Source: Methylocystaceae bacterium
GTDB taxonomy: Bacteria; Pseudomonadota; Alphaproteobacteria; Rhizobiales; Beijerinckiaceae
Assembly: GCA_900299115.1 (NCBI GenBank)
Contig: OMIO01000106.1
Location: 1 to 54,031, forward strand
Direction of reading: 5' to 3'
DNA: 54,031 nucleotides
Part shown: positions 19,570 through 30,232 of the stretch, one piece after another
How positions within the stretch are numbered: position 1 is the stretch's first letter
How the letters are laid out: each line of letters begins with the position of its first letter
Position numbers and translations under genes: made by a program
The notes under the pieces: generated by a model
Told to the model about the DNA's origin: nothing
Seen by the model: only the letters and a program-made list of their open reading frames with translations
Database searches by the model: none

Positions 19570-21414
19570 TTAGTCAGAACGTTGAGCCTTAGAGGAAGAT
19601 GTGGATTGGTGGTTTTGTAGACGCCGAGGACTGCTACGACGCGCCCGTTGACGGGCGCGCGCCTGTTCATTCCTTGGCTGGAGCATTTTACGAAATTCAT
19701 CTCTTTTCTCATGTATCGACGCAATGACATGTCCCATTGGCACGCCAATATCAACGAGCACCGTTTCTGCAAGTTGCAGGCTTGCCTCAATCGTTTCAGG
19801 AATCGCGTCGCTTGCACCCAATCGATAGAGCTCTGTGGCGTGACGCGCGTCGCGCGCGCGCGCCACAATAATGAGCTCATTATGAAGCTCATGAGCCAGC
19901 CGAACGATTTCTTCAGTCGCCGGCGGATTTTCAATTGTAACAACCAGCGCCTTAGCTTGCGCAACGCCACATTTTAATAAAAAATCGCGTCTTTGGGCAT
20001 TACCCCAATAAATCTCGACGCCATTGAGACGCGCCGCAGAGACAATCGAGACAATATCATCAACCGCCACAAAAGGAATTTGGTGACGCGTCAACATCTC
20101 GCCAACAAGTCCGCCAATTCTACCAAACCCAACAATCATCACTCTATTTTCAGCAATCTGCGCAACCGGTAGAAGATCTGCGTGACGCGTTAGGTCGTCA
20201 TCTTTAATTTTAGGTTTCGTCAGACGCGCGCCAAACCGGCCTATGAGTGGTATAAAAAAAATACTGATCGTTACGACGACCATTGCATCGGCGCCAAAAT
20301 GACCTGGTAAAACGCCTGCGCTCATTGCTGATGTTAACAGCGCATAAGCAAATTCGCCTCCTGGCGCCAAAAGCATCGCCGCCTCCAAAGCAGCAGAGCG
20401 CTCGACGCCAAAAACCCAAGCCAACAAAAAAACGATCATCGCCTTAACGGCAATAAGCCCAAGCGCATTTATAAAAATAAGATGCGGATCTGACATGACA
20501 GCGGCGATATCCAGACCGGCGCCAATAGAGACGAAAAAAAGCCCAAGAAGAAGCCCCTTAAAAGGCTCAATGGTAACCTCTATTTCTCTTTTGAACTCTG
20601 TTTCAGCCAAGAGCAATCCAGCAACAAACGCCCCTAGACCCATTGATAAACCAGCCCAGGCCGTCACGAGCGCTTGACCAACAATGACGAGAAGACACGT
20701 CGCCATAAAAAGCTCGGTTACTTGCGCGGAAGCCACTAACCGAAACAATGGACGAAGCAACCAACGCCCAAGTAAAATAAGTGTCGTCAAGGCAAGCAGC
20801 GCTGGCCCCAAGGCCCAAAAAGCATCAGCTAAACTGAAACCGTGTTTCGTATTCGCCAACACTGAAACAAAGAAAAGCGTTGGCGCAACCATCAAATCTT
20901 GCAGCAGCAAGACTGAAAAGGCGACACGTCCGGCCATTTTATTTAAACGACGCTTTTCCGCTAAAACGGGCATAACAACGGCTGTTGACGACATTGCAAG
21001 AGCCACGCCCATTAAGAGTGACGGAGCGACGTCAATCTTAAACCAATAATGGCCGATTAAAGCCAATATACCGGCGCAAAATACAAGCTGCGCTAGTCCA
21101 AGCCCAAAAACCAGTCGACGCAAACGCACCAACCGTTCCCAGGTTAATTCCAGACCGATCATAAATAAGAGAAAGACTAATCCTAGCTCAGCGAGCTTCG
21201 ATACCCCTTCGACATCTGCAATGGAGATTTTTGCGGCCCATTCATATTCTCTCGCTAACTGACCAATCCCAGAGGGACCAAGAACCGCACCAGCGACTAG
21301 AAAACCTAAAACTGGACTTACTTTGAGCTTATGAAATACAGGCACAACGACGCCTGCCGTCGTCAGGAAGACCACTGCAATGCGATAAGATTCGTAATCG
21401 AGGGAATTTGTCAT
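19570..21414 (-). CDS. Monovalent cation:proton antiporter-2 (KefB/KefC-type) with TrkA-N domain
   Basis: Multi-TM antiporter with GFLVAGAVLGPSG; VMIVGFGRIGGLVGEML Rossmann RCK domain. Confidence 0.94.
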   Translation of the reverse strand: MTNSLDYESYRIAVVFLTTAGVVVPVFHKLKVSPVLGFLVAGAVLGPSGIGQLAREYEWAAKISIADVEGVSKLAELGLVFLLFMIGLELTWERLVRLRRLVFGLGLAQLVFCAGILALIGHYWFKIDVAPSLLMGVALAMSSTAVVMPVLAEKRRLNKMAGRVAFSVLLLQDLMVAPTLFFVSVLANTKHGFSLADAFWALGPALLALTTLILLGRWLLRPLFRLVASAQVTELFMATCLLVIVGQALVTAWAGLSMGLGAFVAGLLLAETEFKREIEVTIEPFKGLLLGLFFVSIGAGLDIAAVMSDPHLIFINALGLIAVKAMIVFLLAWVFGVERSAALEAAMLLAPGGEFAYALLTSAMSAGVLPGHFGADAMVVVTISIFFIPLIGRFGARLTKPKIKDDDLTRHADLLPVAQIAENRVMIVGFGRIGGLVGEMLTRHQIPFVAVDDIVSIVSAARLNGVEIYWGNAQRRDFLLKCGVAQAKALVVTIENPPATEEIVRLAHELHNELIIVARARDARHATELYRLGASDAIPETIEASLQLAETVLVDIGVPMGHVIASIHEKRDEFRKMLQPRNEQARARQRARRSSPRRLQNHQSTSSSKAQRSD

Positions 21415-21503
21415 GAACCCTTTGCTGATCGGATTTAAAATAGAGATTTAAGATAAGAAGCTTATATCGTTCAATATTTTTATCATATCAGGAAGAGGCC
21501 TGA

Positions 21504-22730
21504 CTAAAAACTCTTTAAGAGATTACGATAAACATCAAGAGTTGATCGTTGCATTTTCTCAATTGAGAAATTTTTATGGACATGTTCGCGCGCATAATGC
21601 GCCAGAGTCTGACGCGCTGACGCACGCATAGATAAGGCTTCCTCAATAGCCGACGCGAGCGCATCAGCGTTTCCAGGCGGCACGCGCCATCCTGTAGCCA
21701 TCTGTGCAGGCGGCCTTGAAGACCCTACAATGATTTCTGGAGCAGCGCCGATATCAGAAATAATTACAGGAGCACCCATCGCTTGCGCTTCTACGCCAAC
21801 GCGTCCGAACGCCTCAGGCACAATTGCTGGAGCCACGACGCAGGCAGCAGCAAGATAAGCTGCGGGCATATCCTCGCAGTGTCCAACACAATGAACAAAT
21901 GACGCAAGATCTGCGCGCATCAGTTGCGCCTCGAGTGTTTTACGGAAGGATTTACTATGCGCATCTCCCGCAAGAATAACGCGTAAATCTCGAGCTGCGC
22001 CTCGACTAAGAAGTAATTTGATCGCATCAATAAGCGTCTCATGGCCCTTACGCGCTGAAAGCCGCGCAGGCATGAGCAAAATCCGTTCGTGAGGCGCAAC
22101 ACTCCATTGATCTCTTAAGCGCTGAACGCGCGAGGGCTCGATCTGCGAGGGACAAAATAGATTTAAATCTATTCCGCGCGGAATTACAGTGACTCGATCT
22201 TGAGCAGCGGGATACAGCTCCTTAATCCGGCGCGCCATATAATTTGAATTCGCAATGATCATATCGCCCGACGCCATGATAGAATTATATTGCAGCTTTA
22301 TTGGCGATGAGGCGGCATAGCTACTGTGGTAAGTTGTTACAAATTTTATTCCAACGCGACGCGCAGCATAATAAGCGGCCCATGCTGGCGCGCGTGAGCG
22401 CGCATGTATAAGATTGACTTGCTCCGTTTTTAAAATCTGTGTCAAACGGGAGATGTTCAGCATCATTTCAATTGGATTTTTTGTCGCTGCAGGAAAGGGG
22501 GTCCACAATCCGCCTTTCGCCTGTAGTTCGCTAACCAATCTTCCACCCGAGGCCGCGACGAGCCCCCGCGCGCCTTCACTGGCCAAAGCGGCGGCGATAT
22601 CAACGCATGTTCGTTCAGCTCCTCCAGAATGAAGCGCTGGCAAAATCTGTAAAATCGTACGACCTAGGAGGGTGTGATCCGACAGGTCAAGCGCGCGCGT
22701 GGGGTTTATCATAGAGCCTGCATGAAGCAA
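21504..22730 (-). CDS. Glycosyltransferase family 4
   Basis: LPALHSGGAERTCVDIA, ARLSARKGHETLIDA, PEAFGRVGVEAQAMGAPVI. Confidence 0.9.
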   Translation of the reverse strand: MLHAGSMINPTRALDLSDHTLLGRTILQILPALHSGGAERTCVDIAAALASEGARGLVAASGGRLVSELQAKGGLWTPFPAATKNPIEMMLNISRLTQILKTEQVNLIHARSRAPAWAAYYAARRVGIKFVTTYHSSYAASSPIKLQYNSIMASGDMIIANSNYMARRIKELYPAAQDRVTVIPRGIDLNLFCPSQIEPSRVQRLRDQWSVAPHERILLMPARLSARKGHETLIDAIKLLLSRGAARDLRVILAGDAHSKSFRKTLEAQLMRADLASFVHCVGHCEDMPAAYLAAACVVAPAIVPEAFGRVGVEAQAMGAPVIISDIGAAPEIIVGSSRPPAQMATGWRVPPGNADALASAIEEALSMRASARQTLAHYAREHVHKNFSIEKMQRSTLDVYRNLLKSF

Positions 22731-22831
22731 CGAAGATGCCGAAAGCTAATTTCAGTCTGAAGCATAATCCTTTATCAACTATGAGCATTGCGCTATTTTT
22801 ATTCTCTTAAACTGCGGAAATCGGCTGGCTA

Positions 22832-23656
22832 ATGTGCGAAATTCCCCTTGATTATATAGACGCGCCCCAAAGCGCGGGGGTCAAATCTTGGTCTATCGCT
22901 CGCCGATTGCGCCCCGCACAGGGGCAAGGGATCTCTCAGCCCGGCCTCGTTTGGCTTGGCGGCTTTGCCTCTGACATGAGCGGCTTAAAAGCCCAATTCG
23001 TGGATGACTGGGCAAAAAAAAATGGCCAGGCCTTTTTACGATTTGATTATTCTGGACATGGCGCATCAAAGGGTGAATTCATAGACGGTTCTATTAGCAA
23101 TTGGTTAGAACAAAGCCTCTATGTGTTTCATCAATCCACGCAAGGTCCTCAGATCTTAATTGGGAGTTCTATGGGCGCATGGATTGCTCTGTTGATGGCG
23201 CGCCGACTCGGGTTAGTTGAAAATTCTAAAAGATTAGCTGGGCTGATTTTACTTGCACCTGCGGTAGACTTCACAGAATGCTTAATCTGGTCTCAGCTCG
23301 ACAACCCAACTCAACGCATGATCATGGATCATGGACAGTGGTTGCGTCCTAGCGCTTATGCTTCAGAGCCAACGCCAATCACGCGTCTCCTCATTGAAGA
23401 TGGCCGCCGCCATCTCTTACTGGGCGATATCATCAAGACACATGCGCCAGTGCATATTATCCACGAACTACGCGACACATATGTTCCTTGGCGTCATGTC
23501 TTAAGCTTACTCGAACATATCTGTGCTGACCCCGTAACCTTGAGCTGTATCGCCGACGGCGACCACCGCCTCTCGCGTCCTGAAGATCTTTCCCAGTTGG
23601 GCGCCGCCTTAGATCAAATGCGCGCAACCATCCAGTCCGCCGCTGGAAAGGAATAG
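22832..23656 (+). CDS. Alpha/beta hydrolase
   Basis: LGGFASDMSGLKA, FDYSGHGAS, IGSSMGAWIA nucleophile elbow, GDHRLS. Confidence 0.88.
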   Translation: MCEIPLDYIDAPQSAGVKSWSIARRLRPAQGQGISQPGLVWLGGFASDMSGLKAQFVDDWAKKNGQAFLRFDYSGHGASKGEFIDGSISNWLEQSLYVFHQSTQGPQILIGSSMGAWIALLMARRLGLVENSKRLAGLILLAPAVDFTECLIWSQLDNPTQRMIMDHGQWLRPSAYASEPTPITRLLIEDGRRHLLLGDIIKTHAPVHIIHELRDTYVPWRHVLSLLEHICADPVTLSCIADGDHRLSRPEDLSQLGAALDQMRATIQSAAGKE

Positions 23657-23750
23657 AGGCTTGACAGCATCGCTCGAGACATCGATGTTGCCGAACAAAT
23701 CGTTCTTACTACCGAACGCGCCGTGACGGTCTGGGTTTGCTGAGGGCTTC

Positions 23751-24923
23751 GTGACCAATTTTTCTCATGCGCAACAAGAACAGAGCGGATCAGTTGGAAA
23801 AACCGTGACTTTTTCCTCCGATCAAGGGCTTCTGACGGACGGCGGCGGCGCCATCGCGCCGCTAACTTTGGCCTATGAGACCTATGGACAACTGAACCAG
23901 AATAAAAGCAACGCAATCCTATTGTGTCATGCGCTGACAGGGGATCAATACGCCGCTGGCGTTCATCCAGTCACAGGCAAGACTGGTTGGTGGGATGCGA
24001 TGGTGGGTCCCGGCAAACCTTTTGACACAGACCGATATTTTATTATTTGCTCCAACGTCGTTGGCGGATGTATGGGCTCTACTGGACCCGCATCGATCAA
24101 TCCGCGCTCAAACAAGCCCTATGGCCTTGATTTTCCCGTTGTCACCATTCGCGATATGGTGCGCGCACAATTAATGCTGATCGACTATCTCGGCATTGAT
24201 ACTTTATTTTGCGTCGCGGGCGGCTCCATGGGCGGCATGCAAGTATTACAATGGGCCGCGAGCTACCCACAGCGGGTGTTTTCCGCCATGCCCATCGCCA
24301 CAGCGGCAAAACATTCCGCACAAAATATCGCTTTTCACGAAGTTGGTCGACAGGCGGTTATGGCGGATCCTGATTGGCGCAGCGGTCGTTATTTGGAACA
24401 GGGCGTACGGCCGGAAAAAGGATTAGCGGTCGCACGCATGTCCGCACATATCACCTACCTGTCAGAAGCCGCGTTACAACGTAAATTCGGACGCAAATTA
24501 CAAGATCGGAGCGCGCCGACCTTTTCTTTTGACGCCGATTTTCAAATCGAAAACTATCTTCGCTATCAAGGACTAGCCTTCGTTGAACGCTTTGACGCCA
24601 ATTCATATCTTTTCGTTACGCGCGCATGCGACTATTTTGATCTTGCCGCCGACTATGGCGGCGTTCTAGCCCGAGCTTTCAAAGAAACTAAAACACGTTT
24701 TTGTGTCGTCGGCTTTGATAGCGACTGGCTCTACCCAACGTCAGATTCACGATCTATCGTGCATGCGCTCAATGCTGGCGGCGCTTCGGTTTCGTTTGTT
24801 GAGATTGAGTCCGATAAGGGCCATGACGCCTTTTTACTCCATGAGCCAATGTTCAACGCTACAACGCGCGGATTTCTGGAGTCAGCAGCGGCGGCGCGTG
24901 GGCTTAGAGATAATCGAAAATGA
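23751..24923 (+). CDS. metX: Homoserine O-acetyltransferase MetX (GTG start)
   Basis: [52 protein letters not shown]. Confidence 0.97.
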   Translation: MTNFSHAQQEQSGSVGKTVTFSSDQGLLTDGGGAIAPLTLAYETYGQLNQNKSNAILLCHALTGDQYAAGVHPVTGKTGWWDAMVGPGKPFDTDRYFIICSNVVGGCMGSTGPASINPRSNKPYGLDFPVVTIRDMVRAQLMLIDYLGIDTLFCVAGGSMGGMQVLQWAASYPQRVFSAMPIATAAKHSAQNIAFHEVGRQAVMADPDWRSGRYLEQGVRPEKGLAVARMSAHITYLSEAALQRKFGRKLQDRSAPTFSFDADFQIENYLRYQGLAFVERFDANSYLFVTRACDYFDLAADYGGVLARAFKETKTRFCVVGFDSDWLYPTSDSRSIVHALNAGGASVSFVEIESDKGHDAFLLHEPMFNATTRGFLESAAAARGLRDNRK

Positions 24924-25552
24924 CACAAGACCCTCACAACCCGCGTCTTGATCTGAATGTCATTGCAGACCTCGTAACACCGGGTTCTCGCGTCTTAGAT
25001 GTTGGATGTGGCGATGGAGCCTTGTTGCAACTTCTCGCTCAAACAAAAAATGTTGATGGTCGTGGCGTTGAACTCTCTCAAAGCGGCGTTAATGAATGCG
25101 TTGCCAAAGGTCTTTCAGTCATTCAAGGCGACGCCGACACAGATCTTGCGGATTATCCAGACGATGGATTTGATTACGTTATCTTATCCCAAACGCTCCA
25201 GGCGACGCGACGGCCGCGCGAAGCGCTCCGAAACATGCTTCGAATCGGGCGCCACGCAATTGTTTCATTCCCCAATTTTGGCCATTGGCGCATTCGCACA
25301 CAATTGGCGATCAAAGGCCGCATGCCTGTAACGGGAAATTTAGCCAATAGCTGGCATGACACCCCAAATATTCATCTCTGCACCATCCGAGATTTTGTGG
25401 AACTCGTTGACGAACTTGGCGCGCATATCGCGCATGGTGCGGCGCTAGACCGTTATGGGTCTCCCATTCGCGTTAATGCGCCATGGTGGATCTGGAATTT
25501 GATGGGGGAACAAGCCGTTTTTCTCTTAGAGCGCCGAGCGCCACAAAAATAA
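24920..25552 (+). CDS. metW: Methionine biosynthesis protein MetW
   Basis: [33 protein letters not shown], overlaps metX by 4 nt. Confidence 0.95.
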   Translation: MTQDPHNPRLDLNVIADLVTPGSRVLDVGCGDGALLQLLAQTKNVDGRGVELSQSGVNECVAKGLSVIQGDADTDLADYPDDGFDYVILSQTLQATRRPREALRNMLRIGRHAIVSFPNFGHWRIRTQLAIKGRMPVTGNLANSWHDTPNIHLCTIRDFVELVDELGAHIAHGAALDRYGSPIRVNAPWWIWNLMGEQAVFLLERRAPQK

Positions 25553-25746
25553 CCACAATCCTGCGACGGTTTGTCCCGCTTAGTTCGCTTTCATCGCCCT
25601 AATATTCGCGTTAGCCTTAAACTGATCGTTTAAACAGCTCCACAGTTCAGACGGCGACTCTCCCAAGAAAAAATAAACCGGGGGAATTATTACGAGCGGA
25701 GTTGTCGAGACGGCATTTTTGTTGTGGCGCGTAGGAGGCCTCAAGT

Positions 25747-26565
25747 TTGGCGACGCATATGCATAATTCTCTAGCCAGCGTCACCACTACGCCCAAAAAA
25801 GGGCGTGTCGCGCGTCGTAATGACCGCCTTAAAAACACTGAAAGCTTCTCACTGCGCGATCTCCCTCTTTTCGCAACCATCGATGAGGAGACGCTCTCAC
25901 AACTCACTCTAGAGGCTAAAATTGAGTCTTACTCGCCAGGATCGACAATATTTAGGCAAGATGACCCAGCAACAGCCGTTATTTTAATTATAAGCGGATA
26001 TATTAAGATCCTGCGTATCGCCCCTAATGGCGATGAAACCCTCATCGCTATCCGCACAGATGGCGAAACGCTGATTGAACCTTGCACTGGATCAACTGAT
26101 CTCTATGGCGTTTCTGCTGAAACAATTGGTCATTCTACGCTGGTAAAAATACCAGTGACGCGCTTTGCGCGCTTCCTGCGCGACTCTGCATCTTTAAACC
26201 TCGCGGTTATGAAAGACGCTAAAGAGAAGATGACGACGCTGATCTATGAAATTGAAGCGTTAAAATCACAAACCGCCGATCAAAGGTTGGCGCATTTTCT
26301 TGTTAAATTCTGTCCGCATAATGAAGAACGTTGCCGATTCAGACTGCCCTACGACAAGCGTTTAATCGCTGCGCAATTGGGCGTTAAACAAGAAACTCTC
26401 TCACGCGCTTTCGCGAAGCTGCGTGACATAGGCGTTCGCACAGAAACGCGCGACATATTGGTTGAAAGCGTCTCTCGTCTTAAGGCTGAATGCGATGTTA
26501 ATAGCGCCCCTCAAGGCTTGCTTCCACGCCCCAATACGCCTCTATCTCGAGATAATGCGGCTTAA
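25747..26565 (+). CDS. Crp/Fnr family transcriptional regulator (start may be internal MHNSL)
   Basis: cNMP-binding-like domain, C-terminal HTH LPYDKRLIAAQLGVKQETLSRAFAKLRDIGV. Confidence 0.9.
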   Translation: MATHMHNSLASVTTTPKKGRVARRNDRLKNTESFSLRDLPLFATIDEETLSQLTLEAKIESYSPGSTIFRQDDPATAVILIISGYIKILRIAPNGDETLIAIRTDGETLIEPCTGSTDLYGVSAETIGHSTLVKIPVTRFARFLRDSASLNLAVMKDAKEKMTTLIYEIEALKSQTADQRLAHFLVKFCPHNEERCRFRLPYDKRLIAAQLGVKQETLSRAFAKLRDIGVRTETRDILVESVSRLKAECDVNSAPQGLLPRPNTPLSRDNAA

Positions 26566-26593
26566 AGTCATTTAAAATAGCGATTATTGCCGC

Positions 26594-27034
26594 TTGCATT
26601 TGGCGCCTGCGGATCCCAATACTCCTCAGATGACTGATCTTTCACAAAAAGAGACGACACAAGGGATATCGCCTGGCGGCGTCTCAATTCTTGTCTGCGT
26701 TTCCTGCCGCGCCAAGGACAATGCTGATGACCGGCCCGGTCTCGTATTCAGCGATCTTCTCCGCAAGCGACTTGCAGAACGACAACTTGCTATTCCCGTA
26801 GAGGAAATAGAATGTTTTGCTGTGTGCAAACGCCCGATCACGATCGCCTTTGCCGCACGAAACAAATGGACCTATCTTCTTGGCGATCTTGACGCCAAAC
26901 AACATATCGATGAATTAATCGATGCCGCCTTTAACTATGGCGCTAGCGACAATGGGCTGGTGCCATGGAAAGATCGTCCAGAATGTTTTAAAAAAGGCGT
27001 AATCTCTCGCACGCCGCCATTGAGCTCGTCTTAG
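26594..27034 (+). CDS. DUF1636 family protein (start probably MTDLSQ at 26630)
   Basis: ILVCVSCRAKD...VEEIECFAVCKRPITIAFAARNKWTYLLGDLD. Confidence 0.8.
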   Translation: MHLAPADPNTPQMTDLSQKETTQGISPGGVSILVCVSCRAKDNADDRPGLVFSDLLRKRLAERQLAIPVEEIECFAVCKRPITIAFAARNKWTYLLGDLDAKQHIDELIDAAFNYGASDNGLVPWKDRPECFKKGVISRTPPLSSS

Positions 27035-27051
27035 AGCGCGATCAAGATAAA

Positions 27052-27585
27052 TTATTTACTCGCTTTAGCGCGCTCTATAGCCTTACTGATCAATTCACGC
27101 GCTGCTTGCGCATCGCCCCAGCCAGTGATTTTAGCCCATTTATTTGGCTCTAGATCTTTATAATGCACAAAGAAATGCTCTATTCGACGCCACGTCATTT
27201 CCTGAAGATCGGTGTAATTTTCAATATCCGTATATCGCGGCGTTAACCGCGCTGAGGGAACAGCAATAATTTTTTCATCGCCACCAGCCTCATCTGTCAT
27301 CCGCAAAACGCCAATTGGTCGAACAGCCATCACAACTCCTGGCGCTACGGGCGTTGTATTTGCAATCAAAACGTCACAGGGATCTCCATCATCGGACAGC
27401 GTATGTGGAATGAACCCATAATTTCCTGGATAGCGCATCGCCGTATAAAGAAAACGATCAACAAAGAGCGTTCCAGAAGCTTTATCAAGCTCATATTTAA
27501 TTGGATCGCCTCCCAACGGCACTTCAACAACCACATTGACCTCATGTGGCGGATTGGAGCCGATTGGAATAGCGTCGAGGCGCAT
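27052..27585 (-). CDS. ppa: Inorganic pyrophosphatase
   Basis: [59 protein letters not shown]. Confidence 0.97.
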   Translation of the reverse strand: MRLDAIPIGSNPPHEVNVVVEVPLGGDPIKYELDKASGTLFVDRFLYTAMRYPGNYGFIPHTLSDDGDPCDVLIANTTPVAPGVVMAVRPIGVLRMTDEAGGDEKIIAVPSARLTPRYTDIENYTDLQEMTWRRIEHFFVHYKDLEPNKWAKITGWGDAQAARELISKAIERAKASK

Positions 27586-27729
27586 AGAAAACTCTCTTTT
27601 CGGATTGTAGAAAAACCAAGCCTAGCGTTATCGAATGATCACGCCGATTCGATCTGGGTTTATCATAATAAAGCGCATCCGCCACGTCTTAAGGAACCTC
27701 TGCAGCGGTCCCAGTAACAAGAAAGACAT

Positions 27730-28614
27730 CTATTGCGGCTTACTCGCGCCAATAATTTGCGCAGCGGCTTTTTCAGCGGCCAATTGCATCAGATCTAAAG
27801 AAAGAGGACCGATTAACACAAATGCAAAATCCGCTGTCCGCCATTCAATCGCCGTTACGCCAGAGCCAGATTTAGATGCTTGCTGCGTGATGGTGGCAAC
27901 GGAACGCTCGAAATATAATCCAATCCGCCCGCCGTCTGCGCGCTCATAGATTAAGAAACCGGCAGGAGCCGCAACACCGGGAGCGACGCGACCGCCAATC
28001 AAGCGCATGCCTTGTTGGGAAAGATCCGGCACTTTGTAAAAACCTACACGGGCCTTCAGCCAAGTTGAAAGCTCCTCCAATCGAGAGGCATCTATTTCTA
28101 CTGGGTGCTGATCTGAGACATAAGTCGCATAAGTTAAGCCTGCGCGTGCGACGTAGCCTTGCGGCGCGCTCGTCGCCGTCATTGAACGATGCTCACTGCG
28201 GCCGGCAAAAATAAATGTCGCCAGCGCCGCAACCGCTGCAACGGCGAGAACGGCCAGCACTGAAGCAAAAATCGCCTGGCGCCTTTGCTGCGCGAGAATA
28301 TCTTCCCGCCGCCTGACACGCGGCAAAACCCCGGGCCGACCCCAATGCGTCGCGCCGGACTCAATTGCGCCCGAAGGCGCGGAAACTTGCGCGGCGGCGC
28401 TGCGCAAAGAAGGCGCGGGTATTTCGCGCAATATCGGCTCATATACCGCGCGGATAGACGCATTCTGCCGCCGCCAGCTTTCAACAAGAGCGGCATCCTC
28501 GGGATTTTGCGCGAGATGTTCCTCAACGCGACGACGCTGATCGGGATCCAAAATACCGTCCACGAAGGCGTGAAGATCCGATTCCTCGAGAAATCCGGTT
28601 GGAGGCGTTGTCAC
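27730..28614 (-). CDS. Membrane anti-sigma factor
   Basis: N-terminal LHAFVDGILDPDQRRRVEEHLAQNPEDAALVESWRRQN, single TM, downstream of sigma-like gene. Confidence 0.85.
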   Translation of the reverse strand: MTTPPTGFLEESDLHAFVDGILDPDQRRRVEEHLAQNPEDAALVESWRRQNASIRAVYEPILREIPAPSLRSAAAQVSAPSGAIESGATHWGRPGVLPRVRRREDILAQQRRQAIFASVLAVLAVAAVAALATFIFAGRSEHRSMTATSAPQGYVARAGLTYATYVSDQHPVEIDASRLEELSTWLKARVGFYKVPDLSQQGMRLIGGRVAPGVAAPAGFLIYERADGGRIGLYFERSVATITQQASKSGSGVTAIEWRTADFAFVLIGPLSLDLMQLAAEKAAAQIIGASKPQ

Positions 28615-28626
28615 AGTCGCACCAAA

Positions 28627-29166
28627 CTATTTGATGACTCGCAAATGAGCCGAGGAGCGCGCTGCGCCAACCTGAACGACGCCACTTGAGTTTGCGCTCC
28701 AGTTCTCAAGCGCAGCGCGGGCGCGCTGGAGTCGCAGAAAGAGCGTCTCTCGCGAAATGCCAGCAATATCCGCGGCGGCGGCGTATCCAAATCCCTCTAG
28801 AGACACCAGCAACAAAACAGCCCGATCCGTAAAATCTAGAGCGGCAAGGCCATGAACGATTGGCGGGTGGCGGGGACCGGGAGCAGAAGCGACTTGATAT
28901 TTATGGGCTGCGAGCGACGTGATCGCCTTATAGGCTTCGATCCGCGCCATTTCGCGATCGCTTGGCGTCACCTCGCGCGCGCGCAGTCTTGCGCCTAAGC
29001 CTTGAAGCGCGCTGTGCACCAGCCCATCGGCTACAACTAACCCGACGCCGGCACCTAAAGCCCTAGCGTAGCGACGAAAAAAGGGGGTCGCCTCGCTTAA
29101 TTCGCTAAGGATGTCCTCATAATTGCTCATCAATCTTCCTGCAAAAGCAGCCTCATTCGTCATCAA
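28627..29166 (-). CDS. ECF-like RNA polymerase sigma factor
   Basis: FTDRAVLLLVSLEGFGYAAAADIAGISRETLFLRLQRARAAL resembles sigma region 4; paired with anti-sigma; region 2 weakly recognisable. Confidence 0.7.
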   Translation of the reverse strand: MMTNEAAFAGRLMSNYEDILSELSEATPFFRRYARALGAGVGLVVADGLVHSALQGLGARLRAREVTPSDREMARIEAYKAITSLAAHKYQVASAPGPRHPPIVHGLAALDFTDRAVLLLVSLEGFGYAAAADIAGISRETLFLRLQRARAALENWSANSSGVVQVGAARSSAHLRVIK

Positions 29167-29333
29167 TGACTTCCTCTATAGGATGATAGATGAAAGCCGC
29201 GCAATATACCAAGGATTTCATTACTGGAGTTTTGTGATCAAAAAATCCCTTGGTTGAGGCGAGGGTTCCCTTCGCCGGTAAAGCAGGCTAAAGGGCGCGG
29301 ACCCTTCAATGCTACATTCGACGGATTTCCCCA

Positions 29334-30197
29334 ATGACCGAGCCTACTGCGTCCGCCATTCCCTTCGCCGGAGTTTTGACTGGAAAGAAAGGGCTCATAT
29401 TGGGCGTGGCGAATAACCGGTCGATTGCCTGGGGCATCGCCAAAGCTGCGCGAGAGGCTGGCGCAGAACTCGCACTCACCTACCAAGTGGAAGCGCTTGA
29501 AAAACGAGTCCGTCCGCTTGCCGCTGAACTCGGGGCGCATGTATTGGGCCGCTGCGACGTTTCGGAAGTGGAAACGCTCGACGCCATTTTCTCTGAAGTA
29601 GAGAAACTATGGGGGAAGCTCGACTTTGTTGTTCATTGTCTTGCTTTCTCAGACAAAGATCAGCTTGATGGCCGCTATGTCGACACGTCTGCTGAGAATT
29701 TTTCTCAAACCATGCTCATCTCTTGTTTTTCTTTTACGGCGATCGCGCAACGGGCAGAAAAACTCATGCGTGAAGGCGGATCATTATTGACCCTGTCGTA
29801 TTACGGCGCTGAGAAATGGATGCCGCATTATAACGTGATGGGCGTAGCAAAAGCCGCTCTTGAAGCCTCCGTTCGCTATCTGGCTGCAGATCTGGGAGAA
29901 AAGAATATACGCGTTAACGCAATCTCTGCTGGCCCCATCAAAACCATGGCCGCCTCAGGCATTGGCGACTTCCGCTATATCTTACGTTGGAATGAATATA
30001 ATGCGCCATTGCGTCGCGTGGTTACAATTGAAGAAGTAGGCGAAACCGCCGTCTACTTGCTATCGCCTATGTCGCGAGGCGTATCGGGAGAAATTCTACA
30101 TGTTGACGCGGGCTATCACATCGTCGGCATGATGAACCCCGCCGCTGCGCCAAAGATGGCGGATTTACTGGCGCTTTTACCACAAAGCGGGAAATAG
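29334..30197 (+). CDS. fabI: Enoyl-ACP reductase (NADH) FabI
   Basis: GLILGVANNRSIAWGIAKA, YYGAEKWMPHYNVMGVAKAALEA, ISAGPIKTMAASGI. Confidence 0.97.
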   Translation: MTEPTASAIPFAGVLTGKKGLILGVANNRSIAWGIAKAAREAGAELALTYQVEALEKRVRPLAAELGAHVLGRCDVSEVETLDAIFSEVEKLWGKLDFVVHCLAFSDKDQLDGRYVDTSAENFSQTMLISCFSFTAIAQRAEKLMREGGSLLTLSYYGAEKWMPHYNVMGVAKAALEASVRYLAADLGEKNIRVNAISAGPIKTMAASGIGDFRYILRWNEYNAPLRRVVTIEEVGETAVYLLSPMSRGVSGEILHVDAGYHIVGMMNPAAAPKMADLLALLPQSGK

Positions 30198-30232
30198 CGA
30201 TTTTGCGCTTCAGCATTTTACTAGGCGTTCGC

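Noticed and set aside
19353-19970. 205-aa minus-strand ORF overlapping the cytochrome peroxidase and antiporter genes
   Set aside because: Out of frame with two well-supported genes, no family features; shadow ORF.
23657-23750. Possible SAM-II riboswitch upstream of metX, common in Alphaproteobacteria
   Set aside because: Intergenic region is only ~95 bp and I could not see the conserved SAM-II core.
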